Source of the DNA: Dactylonectria macrodidyma
Lineage: Eukaryota > Ascomycota > Sordariomycetes > Hypocreales > Nectriaceae
Direction: 5' to 3'
NCBI GenBank assembly: GCA_020744425.1
Contig: JAGMUV010000015.1
Location: forward strand, 1,364,001 to 1,428,000
DNA length: 64,000 bases
Both the position numbers and the translations under genes were made by a program. Below, piece after piece: positions 21,083 to 31,702 of the stretch. Each line of letters opens with the position of its first letter. Position 1 is the stretch's first letter. Below the pieces are notes generated by a model, which saw nothing but the letters and a program-made list of their open reading frames with translations, was not told where the DNA came from and searched no databases.

Positions 21083-23193
21083 ATGAGATACCCAGCTCAG
21101 TCGTTTCGTTCATTGGTACCTAACTGAGAACACTGATTGACGCAGCAAACTGTCCACCGAAATAATGACGGTGCCAGCAAATTTCAGGTCTTATCGACGT
21201 GGACGTCCTCGTCGTCGGCGGTGGTGGTAAGTGACTTATGAGCATACGCTTACCTCACTAACTTGCAGCTAACGATTGGACTAAGGATGCGGATTGACTC
21301 TCTCGAATCTCCTGTCGGAACTTGGAGTAGATCACATTGTCTTTGAGCGACATCCTGGCACCTCCAAGTTGCCGAAGGCGCACTACCTCAATCAGAGGTC
21401 CATGGAAATACTCCGTCAATATGGACTTGCCAATCCTATTATCGAAAAGTCTGGCACCATGCGCTACATCAGCAGAGTTCAATGGTCATCTTCCCTTGGT
21501 GGGGATGGGCCGTTTGACCGCAAGATCCTTGGAACCGTCGAAGCGTTTGGGGGCGGGGAAGAGACTGATCAAGCAAACATCTACCAGTTAGTCAAGACGC
21601 TAATTCTGTTATTGGTTTGAGAATTTTCAAATATCTGACCTTGATCAATGTTTTCACAGGAGAGACAGCCCGTTGCGATCTCACAACCTGCCTCAGATTC
21701 GCCTCGAACCGATCCTCCGTGAGATGGCCGAGAAACGCAACCCTGGACGAGTTCTCTTCAACCATAACGTTACGTCCTTTGACGTGACTGACGACTTTGT
21801 CCTCGTCAAGGTCTTGAACGACGAGAAGAAGGAGCTTCAGTATCGTGCAAAGTACCTTGTCGGCGCTGATGGCGGCAAAACTGTAGGCCCCAAGATTGGC
21901 GTTGAAATGCAAGGCCCTACTGGGATCGTCGACATAGTTTCGACACACTTTAAGGCAGATCTGTCACCATATTGGGACGATAGAAACTTCATCGCTCACT
22001 TTTCCAACCCTGGGGGTGGTTCCCTTCTTGGCAGCGGATCCCTTGTTCCCATGGGGCCGACCTGGGGACGTTTCTCTGAGGAATGGACACTCCACTTTGG
22101 TTTTGATCTCAACGATGAATCGCGCTGGGACGAGTCCAGACTGATCCCAAGAATTAGAGAGCTTCTGAAGCTTCCAGATCTGGAAATGGAAGTTTTGAAC
22201 ATCAACCACTGGGTTCTTGAGCGCGTTTTGGCATCCAAGTATCAACAAGGACGGATCTTTATTGCTGGAGATGCGGCTCATCGCCACCCCCCCACAACTG
22301 GCCTTGGATTGAACACGGCAATTGGGGATGTCCACAACCTGGCCTGGAAGCTCTCTCTTGTGCTGAAGGGCCAAGCAGATTCCCGGCTGCTGGACACGTA
22401 CGAGATGGAAAGACGACCCATCGGGAAGCGCAATTGCGACTGGGGCTTGATGACTTTCATGAACACGGCGGTGCTCAATGCCGCGATTGGTCTGATTCCT
22501 GGCCAGCCAGAGATGAACCAAGCTCGATTTGCAGCTCTCTTTGAAGACTCGGATGTTGGCGATACTCTGCGTGCTACCATCGAAGATGCCCTCAGAAGCC
22601 AGAAGATTGAATTCAGTGCCCATGATCTTGAACTTGGATACAGCTACAGGGAAGGAGCTTTACTGCCGGACGGAACACCGCGACCTAGGCCTGACCCTCT
22701 GGGGCAGGTTTATAGCCCTACTACGCGCCCTGGCCATCGACTTCCTCATGCCTGGCTTCGCGTCAACCTCGACAAGGATATGAAACTGATTTCCACCCAT
22801 GACCTGGTCGGCAAGGAGGACCACTTTCTCCTTTTGACAGACGCCAAAGGTAAGGCGTGGCATGAGGCCGCTAAATCTGTCTCGCAAAAGTTTGGTCTCA
22901 CCATCAACGTCGCCGCTATCGATACGCAGCCACTCCACGGCAAAGACGTCAAGTACATCGACCATAACTCCACATGGGCGTCGCTGAGCCAGATTCAGCC
23001 AGGCGGCGTCATCTTTGTTAGACCCGATAACATGGTCGCTTGGAGATCCAGTCGCCCAACGGACAACGAGACTCGCGACCTCACTCAAGCAGTGCAAGCC
23101 GTTCTCAAGAACACGACGGATGAAGAGAGGAAGAATGGAGGGAATGTGAATAGTGACCAGTTCCATATTGTACGAGGCAATATCAAGTTCTAG
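21083..23193 (+). CDS. FAD-dependent aromatic monooxygenase, phenol 2-monooxygenase / TfdB-type
   Basis: Class A flavoprotein hydroxylase using NAD(P)H and O2 on phenolic substrates. The Rossmann motif VLVVGGGGCGLTLSNLL is split by an intron from about 21228 to 21285. A second intron (about 21583-21660, CA/GTTAGT) leads to RDSPLRSHNLPQIRLEPIL. The FAD/NADPH DG motif is YLVGADGGKT and the second FAD motif is FIAGDAAHRHPPTTGLGLN. The C-terminal thioredoxin-like domain begins near TTRPGHRLPHAWL. The stop is at 23191-23193. The N-terminal exon is unresolved: the frame before DVDVLVV has no ATG, and a small exon at 21083-21115 (MRYPAQSFRSL) spliced to QISGLIDVDV is one option. An N-terminal defect cannot be excluded. 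It probably hydroxylates the substrate of the local catabolic island (inference). Confidence 0.88.
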
Positions 23194-25052
23194 GCGAGAG
23201 TCGGTTCCATGACTGCGGCTGGAGTGGGAGATGAGCATAGTTGATGATGAAGGACGACGAGGAAGGTGTGCGCAAGCTAACTGGAAACGTCGTCCATTAA
23301 ACCCAGTAATTACAATATATTTCAATAACCCGCTTTATCTTCCGTAATTATCAATGCTTCATACTGTTTTGGCTATTTTTTCCTTTCGGAAACTAGGACA
23401 AGTTTGATGTACCTTGTCGTCATGTTCACAAAGACACCAATTACTAGAAATAATACTGACGACCACCATACGGACGAGGCGGCTGTGTTTTCGGTACATC
23501 ACATCTTTAATTGTCACTAAGGTCGAAGAAGTGAATAGGAAGTGATATTCAACTCGGTTACTCTCAATAAGTGTATCACCACATCGCAGACCAAAGACGA
23601 GAGAACCAATTCTTCTTTTGGTCCGACGATTGTCCCTCCCGTTAACTGCATTGTTAATCAACTTGCTCTTTTCCGCTCCACAAGTCTGCCACAACTCCAG
23701 CCGCTGATGAGAATCAACACGTTAATGAAACCTGCGAGGCCACGGATCCCATAGTTTTCAATACTAATGACCCAGGGGCTGGCAGCTGATCTGACACTAG
23801 CATCACTAAGCGCAGCCATTGGCCTGGGATCTCAACTGTTACAGAGGATTCTAACAGCGAGCAATCCTAGCATATGGAAGAAGAAGATGCGGCGGAATGT
23901 AGTACAAGCACAGCGCGGAATATTAAATTAGGGGGCCTTCTGTGTTCTGCCGGTTGCGACTGTTGAAATCTACAAAGTAAGAGCCCCATGCAGATTGCTG
24001 GGATTATCATGTGTTATAGCCACTAACAGCGACCATCTGGTCCCGACCCAGGCCGTGACACTGATCTGGGTGTTGGATCTGACCAATCTAGATATCGGAT
24101 TAAGTTGTCTTAGCTATCAGGTTTAAAGGAACTGTGGCCACATTCCTCTCTAGGTTTAAAGCAACTCTCTAGACTCAAAGCCACATGCCTGTTTAACCAC
24201 AGGGTTTTCTTAGCATACCAGTTCCGTCCGACACAGGGATGGGCCCAGGAGGCCTACGATGCCGACGGCCAGTCTCGTGGCCTCCATGGTGCGAGCCTGT
24301 TATTGAGTGAGACGATCCAGTATCACTATCACAGGATAAGGCGGGATTTATCTTCCGTCGCCATAGTTAGATCACACGGGCGGCCTAGTATATAAGAAGA
24401 GCGGCCTAGCCTATCTGTATCGCAGATGGGCAGCTTTCAGTTGTCTTCTCCTTCGAACCCATCTGCAGATCTGACAATACAACTGCGGCTAGACTCCTCC
24501 ACTGTATTCAACTCACGCCCCTGACACAAGCGACGACAGAACGCCCGCGAGCTTTCCCCTCTCCTGTGACGACTAGTTACAGAGACCAGCCCGTGAGCCA
24601 AGACATCTCGACGTTGATGTCGATTAGGGAAAGATGTTTGACCATATCTTCGAGATGAGGGATGTGCCTTTCGGTGTGCTCTCGCCCCATCCGCTGCGCC
24701 TTGCGGCCGACTTCGCGTTTCTCAAGTGGACAGGCGGTGGCTTCAGGATCTGTTAACATCATGTATTCGGTTTAGATCGTGAGTGTTGCTTCAGATTTGA
24801 TCTATGCTCAGTCCTCGAGATCAGCATAGCAGGAATACACAGCGGGGATAAACATTCGCGATAACTACGTTAACGTCTTTCTCGACGGCAAGGCCTTACG
24901 TGCGATGAGCCTAGTGTAGGTCATTTGTATTTAACCTCCTTCTCTCACATAGGTAAGTCCCGCACACCGGGAAATTCAACTACGACACCATCTAGCTCAG
25001 ATCAACTCTAATCTCATAAAATGAAGAGTACCTCACCATCTCGAAGCATGTA
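23194..25052. other. Gene-poor stretch
   Basis: No gene is supported. A TATA-like segment followed by a CT-rich tract (24380-24470) resembles part of a long terminal repeat, but no paired ends were found. Near 24115-24190 short copies of GGTTTAAAG(C/G)AACT repeat. A 61-codon minus-strand frame at 24577-24762 reads protein-like but has no family I recognise. Confidence 0.35.
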
Positions 25053-26364
25053 TCACATCAGAATGCAGTCATCATTTGGTGTAGCCCGCTCCGTCATGTA
25101 CGGGTGAATATCCACTCCACAGTTATTCCCACAAGCACCGCAATGGAAATATCTATCCGAATCACAGAAGCAGCAATCTGCCAATAGTTAGCAATACTCA
25201 TCTTAGAGAAGAAGAAACTTCTACTTACGGTAATATTTGGTGTACCGGAAGACCCTACCCTTGCACTTGTCGCAAGGCCATGAAGCCGAGTAGCGAATGC
25301 AGACGTATTCACGTTGGAACTTCCGCCTCAGTTCGGCTGCTCGCTCCTCATCTCTCCACTTCTGCTTCCGGCGCTCGCGTTCCATTTCTTCCAGTTCTAT
25401 TCTTCGTTTCTCCTCTTGGCGCCTCCGTGCCACTTCTAACTCACACTTCTCACGTTCTAGCTGTGCCTTGGCTTCCATTCTTGCTCTTTCTTCCCTCGCC
25501 CGAGTTGCCTCTCGCTCTGCGGCTAGCTTGCGCTGCATCTCGATTTTATTCCTTTGAATTTGTAAAACATGCTGCCGTCTCTCATGCTCAGCCTTTCGTT
25601 GTAGGTAGAGCCGCTCTCTCTCCATCTCCTCCCGCAGCTCGCGCTCGAGGCGCTGAGCCTGTTCTTTCTGCTCGCGTGCCGCAGCCGTATCATTGATGGA
25701 TTTTCCCTGGGTTATGATCTCATCCTGGGCTTGCATGACAACCTTCCCTTTCTTGCCGATCTTCTCGACAATCGAGAGTGCAGTGCCTCGGTCCCGCTTC
25801 AGCCGGACCATCTCCGCACCCTGCCCATGCATGCCACCCCAGAAATCCTTGGTCTCTCGGAGTTCCTGCTCACGCCGAGCCCCGACAGTCTCAGAGACTT
25901 TCTCCCAGAAGGTGGTCGCCAGGGTGACATTCTTGAAGGCATCTTTACCGACAAGCTGACGGACCATTCGGTTGTTGCGAAGCGCTGTCCCACCCATCCG
26001 TGAATCGGTGATCCGATGCAGATAGATAACCCCGTTTAGTAGCTGGCCCGAAGCATATGAGTTTGAAAGCCAGGTTAGGATTCTTTCTGTGATCTCGCTG
26101 TCGGGTCGATTGGTGTCGTCGAACCCTGGAGTATCGATAAGGATGTACTTGGTCCCACGGTGGTAGAAGTCGTAAGAGTGCACTTGGGTCGTCTCTTGGG
26201 AAAATGTGAGTAGGATCTCGCAGTCATGCGCGAGACGTTGACGAACCGGAATCAAGGGAATCACCAATTACAACGTCTGACCTTCCGGTGACCAGACGAA
26301 TGAATGAGCTTTTGCCAGAGCCGGTGACGCCCATGACGGCAATGATGACCTCAGGGCCTGCCAT
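25053..26364 (-). CDS. AIG1/GIMAP-like P-loop GTPase with coiled coil and C-terminal zinc-binding module (GTPase A)
   Basis: Exons 26247-26364, 25229-26194 and 25053-25177 give 402 residues; introns of 52 and 51 bases. The start MAGPEVIIAVMGVTGSGKSS carries G1 at residues 12-20; G3 is DTPGFDD at 60-66, followed by the family box IYLHRITDSRMGGTAL and the strand VTLATTFW. Residues about 190-355 form a long, highly charged Glu/Arg-rich coiled coil. The last exon adds a cysteine-rich end: WPCDKCKG, then YHCCFCDSD, then FHCGACGNNCG, four Cys pairs or clusters that could bind two zinc ions. TRAFAC GTPases of this type are immune or membrane regulators in animals and plants; the fungal role is unknown. 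It is one of three local paralogs. Confidence 0.85.
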
Positions 26365-27367
26365 ATTCACCGATGTAAGGGGTTGACGATGAGATTGGCC
26401 AAAGACAGTCCGAGTTGGGGAATCCTGTCCCACCCAAGGTCCTGGGATTCGAGAATTGAGAATTCGGCTGTTGTGACCCACAGTGCACTTTTTCATGTAA
26501 TAAGGCTGGGCAGTTCAAAAGCCAAGATTAAATTCCGGCCCGGCAGAGGACTACACTCAGCTTCCCTTGAGCACGACGGCCTCCGACGAATAACGTGAGC
26601 CATCCCAATCATCTGAGGTACGAGTGGCGGTGCGCCCTCTCAATGTCTCAGGCTCCTTCGCCAGCCGCAAACCAGTATGACACGTATGCCTTGCACCCAC
26701 CAGGGCCAAATCGCTCGATGACCACAGTCTAGACCATGACGGCCTATCTTCAGGAGTCAACCTCGATATCCGTATCCTCGCTGTGGTTACCGCAAGTGGT
26801 AGTCAGTGAGACAGTGAAAACGACTATTGCCACCCACTAGCACTGATAGTCAGTGATGGGAAAAGGTGGCTTGCAGGAGCTGAGGCTCAAGCGCTCTCAC
26901 ACCGACACCGGTGGCACCTTCGCCAGGTATGTTAAAGCGGCAACGCTGGCCGAGGAATGAGTCCAGAACGCTTGGAATTGTGCATACATGTCGGCTCTGG
27001 CCTACAGCTAGTGGATTGTATGAAGGCTAGGCTGACAAGGTACCAACATGACAGCGCTAGAAACCTGGACTGAGGCAACAAACCAACTGGATGCATCTGC
27101 ACGCATCGATGATAAAGTCTAAAAAGCCGGATTTCGATACCCCCGGTGTGCCGGCATTGTCCACGCGTTCTCACACGACGCCTGAACGTGCCCCTGCCGC
27201 AATCGTCGAACCTCCTACGCTGTCGAGCCTGGGTCCATCGCAACGTGTCAGCCAGGGCACTGTCTTACCAAATGTTCTGCTGCCAAAAGAAAAAAGAGAT
27301 AGTCTAGGTCCTGGAGTGCCCGTACTGCAAGCTAGCTACTTGTGGCCCAAGTAATGAGACGGGCGGT
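26365..27367. other. Intergenic between GTPase A and GTPase B
   Basis: This holds the upstream region of GTPase A and the 3' flank of GTPase B. Small frames on both strands (for example 27091-27354) are proline/serine-rich without motifs. An in-frame N-terminal extension of GTPase A to 26496 is possible but does not resemble its paralogs. Confidence 0.4.
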
Positions 27368-28938
27368 CTAGTACCACTCATGATGATAGCTTGCTGAGCG
27401 ACGCGACCTCTCCCTGTGCCTGGACCGCCGCGGCTCTGGCTCGGGGACCATAAACAAATCCCTGAAAAACGCAACTACGGGATTCCCTCGTCGCTGCTCT
27501 TTACTTCTCTGCCGACGCTCGTAGTCTAGCTGTCGTTGCAGCTCTTGCCGCTGGCGGGAGCTCTGCTCGACCATAACTCGGATGTTCTGCAGCTGGGCGG
27601 TGGTCTGAGACTGTTGCTGCAACTGTTGTCGAGCTAGAGCCTCTTTGTGACTTCTTTCGCTCTCTTGCAGGGAGAACTCCAGCTCGCGGATGCGCTTCTC
27701 CCTTGTGGCCGCGGAACTTGAGGTCTCGTAATTCACCGCCTTACCCGCTGTCTTGTTTGCCAGACGCTCGAACTGCGACTGCTTCTCCTGGGCGAGCTGT
27801 TGCATGGAAACATTCAATTCTTCCACTTTCTCGGTTTGTTGTCGGATCTTGGCCGCCGCTTCATCTCTTTCCTTCGCAATCGTCTCTTGGGATTCCCTGT
27901 CGTTCTCCCTCATAGCCTCTTCCATACTCTCCTGGAGGTCAGAAATTTCTTGATCAAATTTCTTCTTAGCCTCGTCTACTGACTGCTGAACGAGACGGCC
28001 AGCCTCGGTCTCCGACAGGGTCTTCTGCTCGTAAACCAGCTCTCGGACGATATCGAGAACCGTGTCGGTGTTTTGCCCGACGATAGCAGAGACGATTGCC
28101 CGAGCTGACTCGGCGGAGCCATTGTGCGGCATGACCTTTGCCCCCAAGGAGATCATGGGAGCCCAGAACTGCTTCTGCAACTCGGCTTGCCGGCGCAGAC
28201 CAACCTGCTGCTCGGCAGGCGTTGGCCCAAGGGCTGACCACATGGTTGTGGTCAAGGTCACATGAGGAATGCTCGCTGTACCGCACAGCTTCTGGAACAT
28301 CTGGAGGTTCTTCATGGAAGTGCCAGAGATTCTTGGGTCTGTAATACGGTGCATGTATACCACCCCAGCCAGGCGCCACCTCTGCTCGTGCATTCTGGTG
28401 AGAAAGAAGACAATATCCTTCAAAATGTCGACGTCAGGTCGGATCGTGTCGTCAAATCCCGGGGTGTCCACCAGAAACACTGTCTTGTTCTCCGAAGTGT
28501 TGAAGCTGTATATTCCAACATCCACAGTGCCTAACCACAAACGTCAGATAAAGTTCAGAACCCTTGGGCGATAGACGAGATATTGCTTACTTGACTCCAA
28601 GCTGTGACCTACCTCGACCTCCTGGTCCGCAAGAAGAGAAATGAAGGAACTCTTTCCTGCTCCAGTCACGCCCATGATGAGGATGACGGCACTATCCTGT
28701 CTGAAAGTCATGTAAGTCCCGCTATTAGGGACGTGCAATTATAAACTGACTGAAAAAGTGCGTCATTCTCTTCTGTTTCCTGATCATCCGAATCATCGAA
28801 GATCTCATCGATGGGCGACCCATGTTCGTGCCTTTCGGCCCACGGATTGTCCTCTTGGGACGCTTGCTGATCTTCCGCACCAAAATCGATCAGCATTGTA
28901 TCTTCGGTTAGATGGCTGTTGGTATTGCCAGGTAGCAT
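27368..28938 (-). CDS. AIG1/GIMAP-like P-loop GTPase with coiled coil and basic tail (GTPase B)
   Basis: Exons 28751-28938, 28591-28700 and 27368-28530 give 486 residues; introns of 50 and 60 bases. A Met at residue 15 (MLIDFGAEDQQ) is an alternative start. An acidic N-terminal extension of about 65 residues precedes the P-loop IMGVTGAGKSSF (residues 71-82). G3 is DTPGFDD at 121-127, then VYMHRITDPRISGTSMKNL and VTLTTTMW. A coiled coil rich in Gln/Glu/Arg runs from about residue 240 to 450. The tail is basic (PEPEPRRSRHRERSRRS) after a short hydrophobic patch VVAFFRDLFMV that could touch membrane (inference). It is divergent to GTPase C, 741 bases away. No lesions were seen. Confidence 0.85.
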
Positions 28939-29679
28939 CGTGATTTTGCTTTTGGATCGTGGGACCTGATGCGAAGACAGTGTTTCTTGAGCAGGGAGGT
29001 TTTAATCGATGCCACCGGGGTGTATGGGTTGAACAGGCGCAGCGGCATGTTAGGCAACTCTGGTACTCCCCAATTCAAACAGGCGGGAAATAATCACATG
29101 GGCACTTAAATTTTCAGCTGGTCGTCTACCACTCTACATTCTATCATACCTGTTAGCCGCTTCTGTCGCCCCGGCAAGGCATACTTGCGCTTGCAGGTGA
29201 AGCCATCTGCTAACAGCCTAGGCCAATGACACTGGAACAAGTCATCAAAGGGACGCCAGCTGGACCGCCACAAGAATATGATGGTGTTTGAGATTACGTG
29301 GCAAGTGGGGAAATGCACAATCTATGAGAGTCTAGAAGCGGCTAATGTAATGCTGAGGCTGGGTTCGGTTGGTTGCCTGACCAATGTGCATTTCTCAGCT
29401 GAGATGCGCCTTGCTAGGACGCCATCTTCTAGCTTTAGCTCTGCAATAAAGCGGCAAGGTGATACAGGCTCCCGAGACAAGCGGCTAAGGGGCATCAGGA
29501 CAACTGAGCCGCCCTGTATTCCGTCAATCTTAAATGTGTACTTGGATCGGTGCATACGCCCCCGAGCCAGCTTGACTCCTGCAACCCAATCAGTCCAATT
29601 CTTTCTATTAATTCCATCTATTTCGCACCTGCTCAAACCTTTTCCTGCTATATTCAGCCTTCTTCATGCCTTCCATGCA
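28939..29679. promoter_or_regulatory. Divergent promoter region of GTPases B and C
   Basis: The 741-base interval between the two divergent starts has no convincing gene. The open frame upstream of GTPase C (29278-29679) is in frame with it but lacks similarity to the paralogs, so the Met at 29680 is preferred. A pyrimidine-rich stretch precedes that start. Confidence 0.4.
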
Positions 29680-30963
29680 ATGGTGAAGAAGATGTATCCA
29701 CACGACGACGATGCTTCCGAGTTTCCTGGGGAGTCTGCACGGCCGTACCGGGATGCCGAACTCGACCAGGATGATTTAATTCCTCAGCAGCCAGCAGGGA
29801 ACATCCCCGACATCAGCCCTGATGACACCGTCATAGCCATCATGGGGATGACTGGAGTTGGGAAGAGCACGTTCATCTCACACTTCAATAACAACGCCTT
29901 GGTTGGAGACAGCTTGATGTCTTGTACGTGAACGCGGCAACCACCATGCTAATTCGGCGTAATTAACGCGCGCGCAGGCACAACAGCTGTTGGGATTCAT
30001 GAAGCCAGGATCCAGGCAGGTATGGGGGAGAAGAGATTCTTCCTGATCGACACACCAGGCTTCGATGACAGCACACGCTCTGACACGGACGTCCTGCGTG
30101 AGCTCGCAGACTGGCTAAGCCGTTCGTATCAGGCCAATATCAAGCTAGCCGGCATCATCTACCTTCACCGTATTGGAGATCCTCGCATGGGCGGTGCCGC
30201 TATGAAGAACCTGCGGATGTTCCGCAAACTCTGTGGCGACCAGGGCCTATCCTCTGTGGTCCTTGCCACAACTTTTTGGAGTCGCAATCCGACATTAGAC
30301 GAGATCCGAAGGGAGAAGGAGCTAATATCTAGAGATGATTTCTGGGGAGCCATGATCCGCAAAGGCAGCACTCTGTTCCGTCAAGACGACGGAACCACGT
30401 CAGCAACCAAGATTATCCAGTTCATTTTCTCACAGAGATCCCGCTTTACGCTGGAGATCCAAGAGGAGATGGCCCATGGCAAAACTCTCGACCAGACAAG
30501 TGCCGGTCTGGAAGTCCAGGCAGAGATGGACATGTTGCGGGCGATGCACGAAAAGGAACTCAAGACTCTGCGGGTGGAGATGGAGGAGGCCCGGAAGAAG
30601 AACGACTTGGAAACACAGCGGGAGATTGCTGGCGTCAGAGCTGAGGTCGAGAAGAAGATGAAGGAGGAGGAAGCGAAGAGGGAAGCGCTACGAGTTGGCA
30701 TGGAGGAGTTGCAGAGACAGCGTGAGGACGAGCTCAGAGAGGAGCGACAGCGGATGTGGGAGAGAGAGAAAGAGCATAGTAACGCCATGTGGGAAAGCAA
30801 GATGGAGATGGAGCGGCTCAAAAACAGAGGCGAGTATGAGTTGAAGCTCATCGAAGCTAATCATCAGGCCGCACTCAAGGATGCTGAACTGAGGAGGTAT
30901 CAGCTAGAGGAAGAGGAACGGAGAAGGAAGCAGCAGGAGGATGTCGGTTGCACCATCATGTGA
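29680..30963 (+). CDS. AIG1/GIMAP-like P-loop GTPase with coiled coil and CaaX box (GTPase C)
   Basis: Exons 29680-29923 and 29978-30963 give 409 residues. An acidic leader of about 50 residues precedes AIMGMTGVGKSTF (G1 at 56-64); G3 is DTPGFDD at 106-112, followed by IYLHRIGDPRMGGAAMKNL and VVLATTFWS. The coiled coil is strongly charged (for example ELRRYQLEEEERRRKQQE). The protein ends GCTIM, so Cys-Thr-Ile-Met forms a CaaX box of the farnesyltransferase type (C-terminal Met), predicting prenylation and membrane anchoring; its paralogs lack it. The position of its intron between G1 and the switch region matches that of the paralogs, supporting common descent by duplication. Confidence 0.87.
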
Positions 30964-31702
30964 TTCGCCCGGTTCGTATACATCAAGCGTATTAGTACTT
31001 TGAGGATTCCTCGGAACAAGAGGCGAACTAAGACAGGGACGAACTCAATGACAGGAGTTCGCAGAAATGCATCTTTATGTTAGCATAAGTTTTTTTATAG
31101 CTGCAATACGATCCTTGGATAATATCCACATAATAACTCATGATATCATTTTAGAATCTTTGAGGCTAAGTAATGCACCTGACCCGTGATAGCTAGGTCT
31201 ATTCTGAAATTTGACTGAGAGTCCGCGCCATCCTTACGTGCTACTTAGCGCACTTAATGTCTGCTCTTAAGCTTCTAACTAGTCTCATATTACTGCGGAA
31301 CCTATAATTAAGGCCTAGGCCTATGTATGCTAACGTCTAGTAAATATGAAGTAAATTTGAATAAGAAACTAAAATATCTTAATATAATACCACGTAATTT
31401 TTAATTAATTGATTAAATTAATAATAATTAGCTGTTTTCTATTTATTAGACAGTTAATAAGTTTCAAACTTAAAGACGTTTGCCAATAAATACAAATTTA
31501 ATATGAATGCTATGTTCACCCTTCTGATCACGACACTACAAAGTAAAAAAGTAAGTACGTAAGCAGCGAGATTTGTAGGTATTGCTGAATTGGAAGCATT
31601 TTGTGGGTATTCCATACAGCCTTTGCAATCAGATATCTTGCCTTGTTGTCGTTGGAGCACCGACTAGGGGCTTTCCAGTTTTGCAATCATCAGAGTAAGA
31701 TC
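30964..31702. other. A+T-rich intergenic stretch
   Basis: From about 31080 to 31560 base composition falls to a strongly A+T-rich sequence with many TTAAT/TAATA strings, like a RIP-mutated remnant whose origin can no longer be read. No gene is supported. Confidence 0.4.

Noticed and set aside
21964..22623. 219-codon frame antisense to the flavoprotein monooxygenase
   Set aside because: It is a shadow of the well-supported monooxygenase exon; no recognisable protein.
27091..27354. 87-codon plus-strand frame between GTPases A and B
   Set aside because: Low-complexity Pro/Ser composition, no homology that I recognise, no upstream signals.
30381..30851. 156-codon Ser-rich frame antisense to GTPase C
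   Set aside because: Antisense of the Glu/Arg coiled coil always reads Ser/Leu-rich; not a gene.
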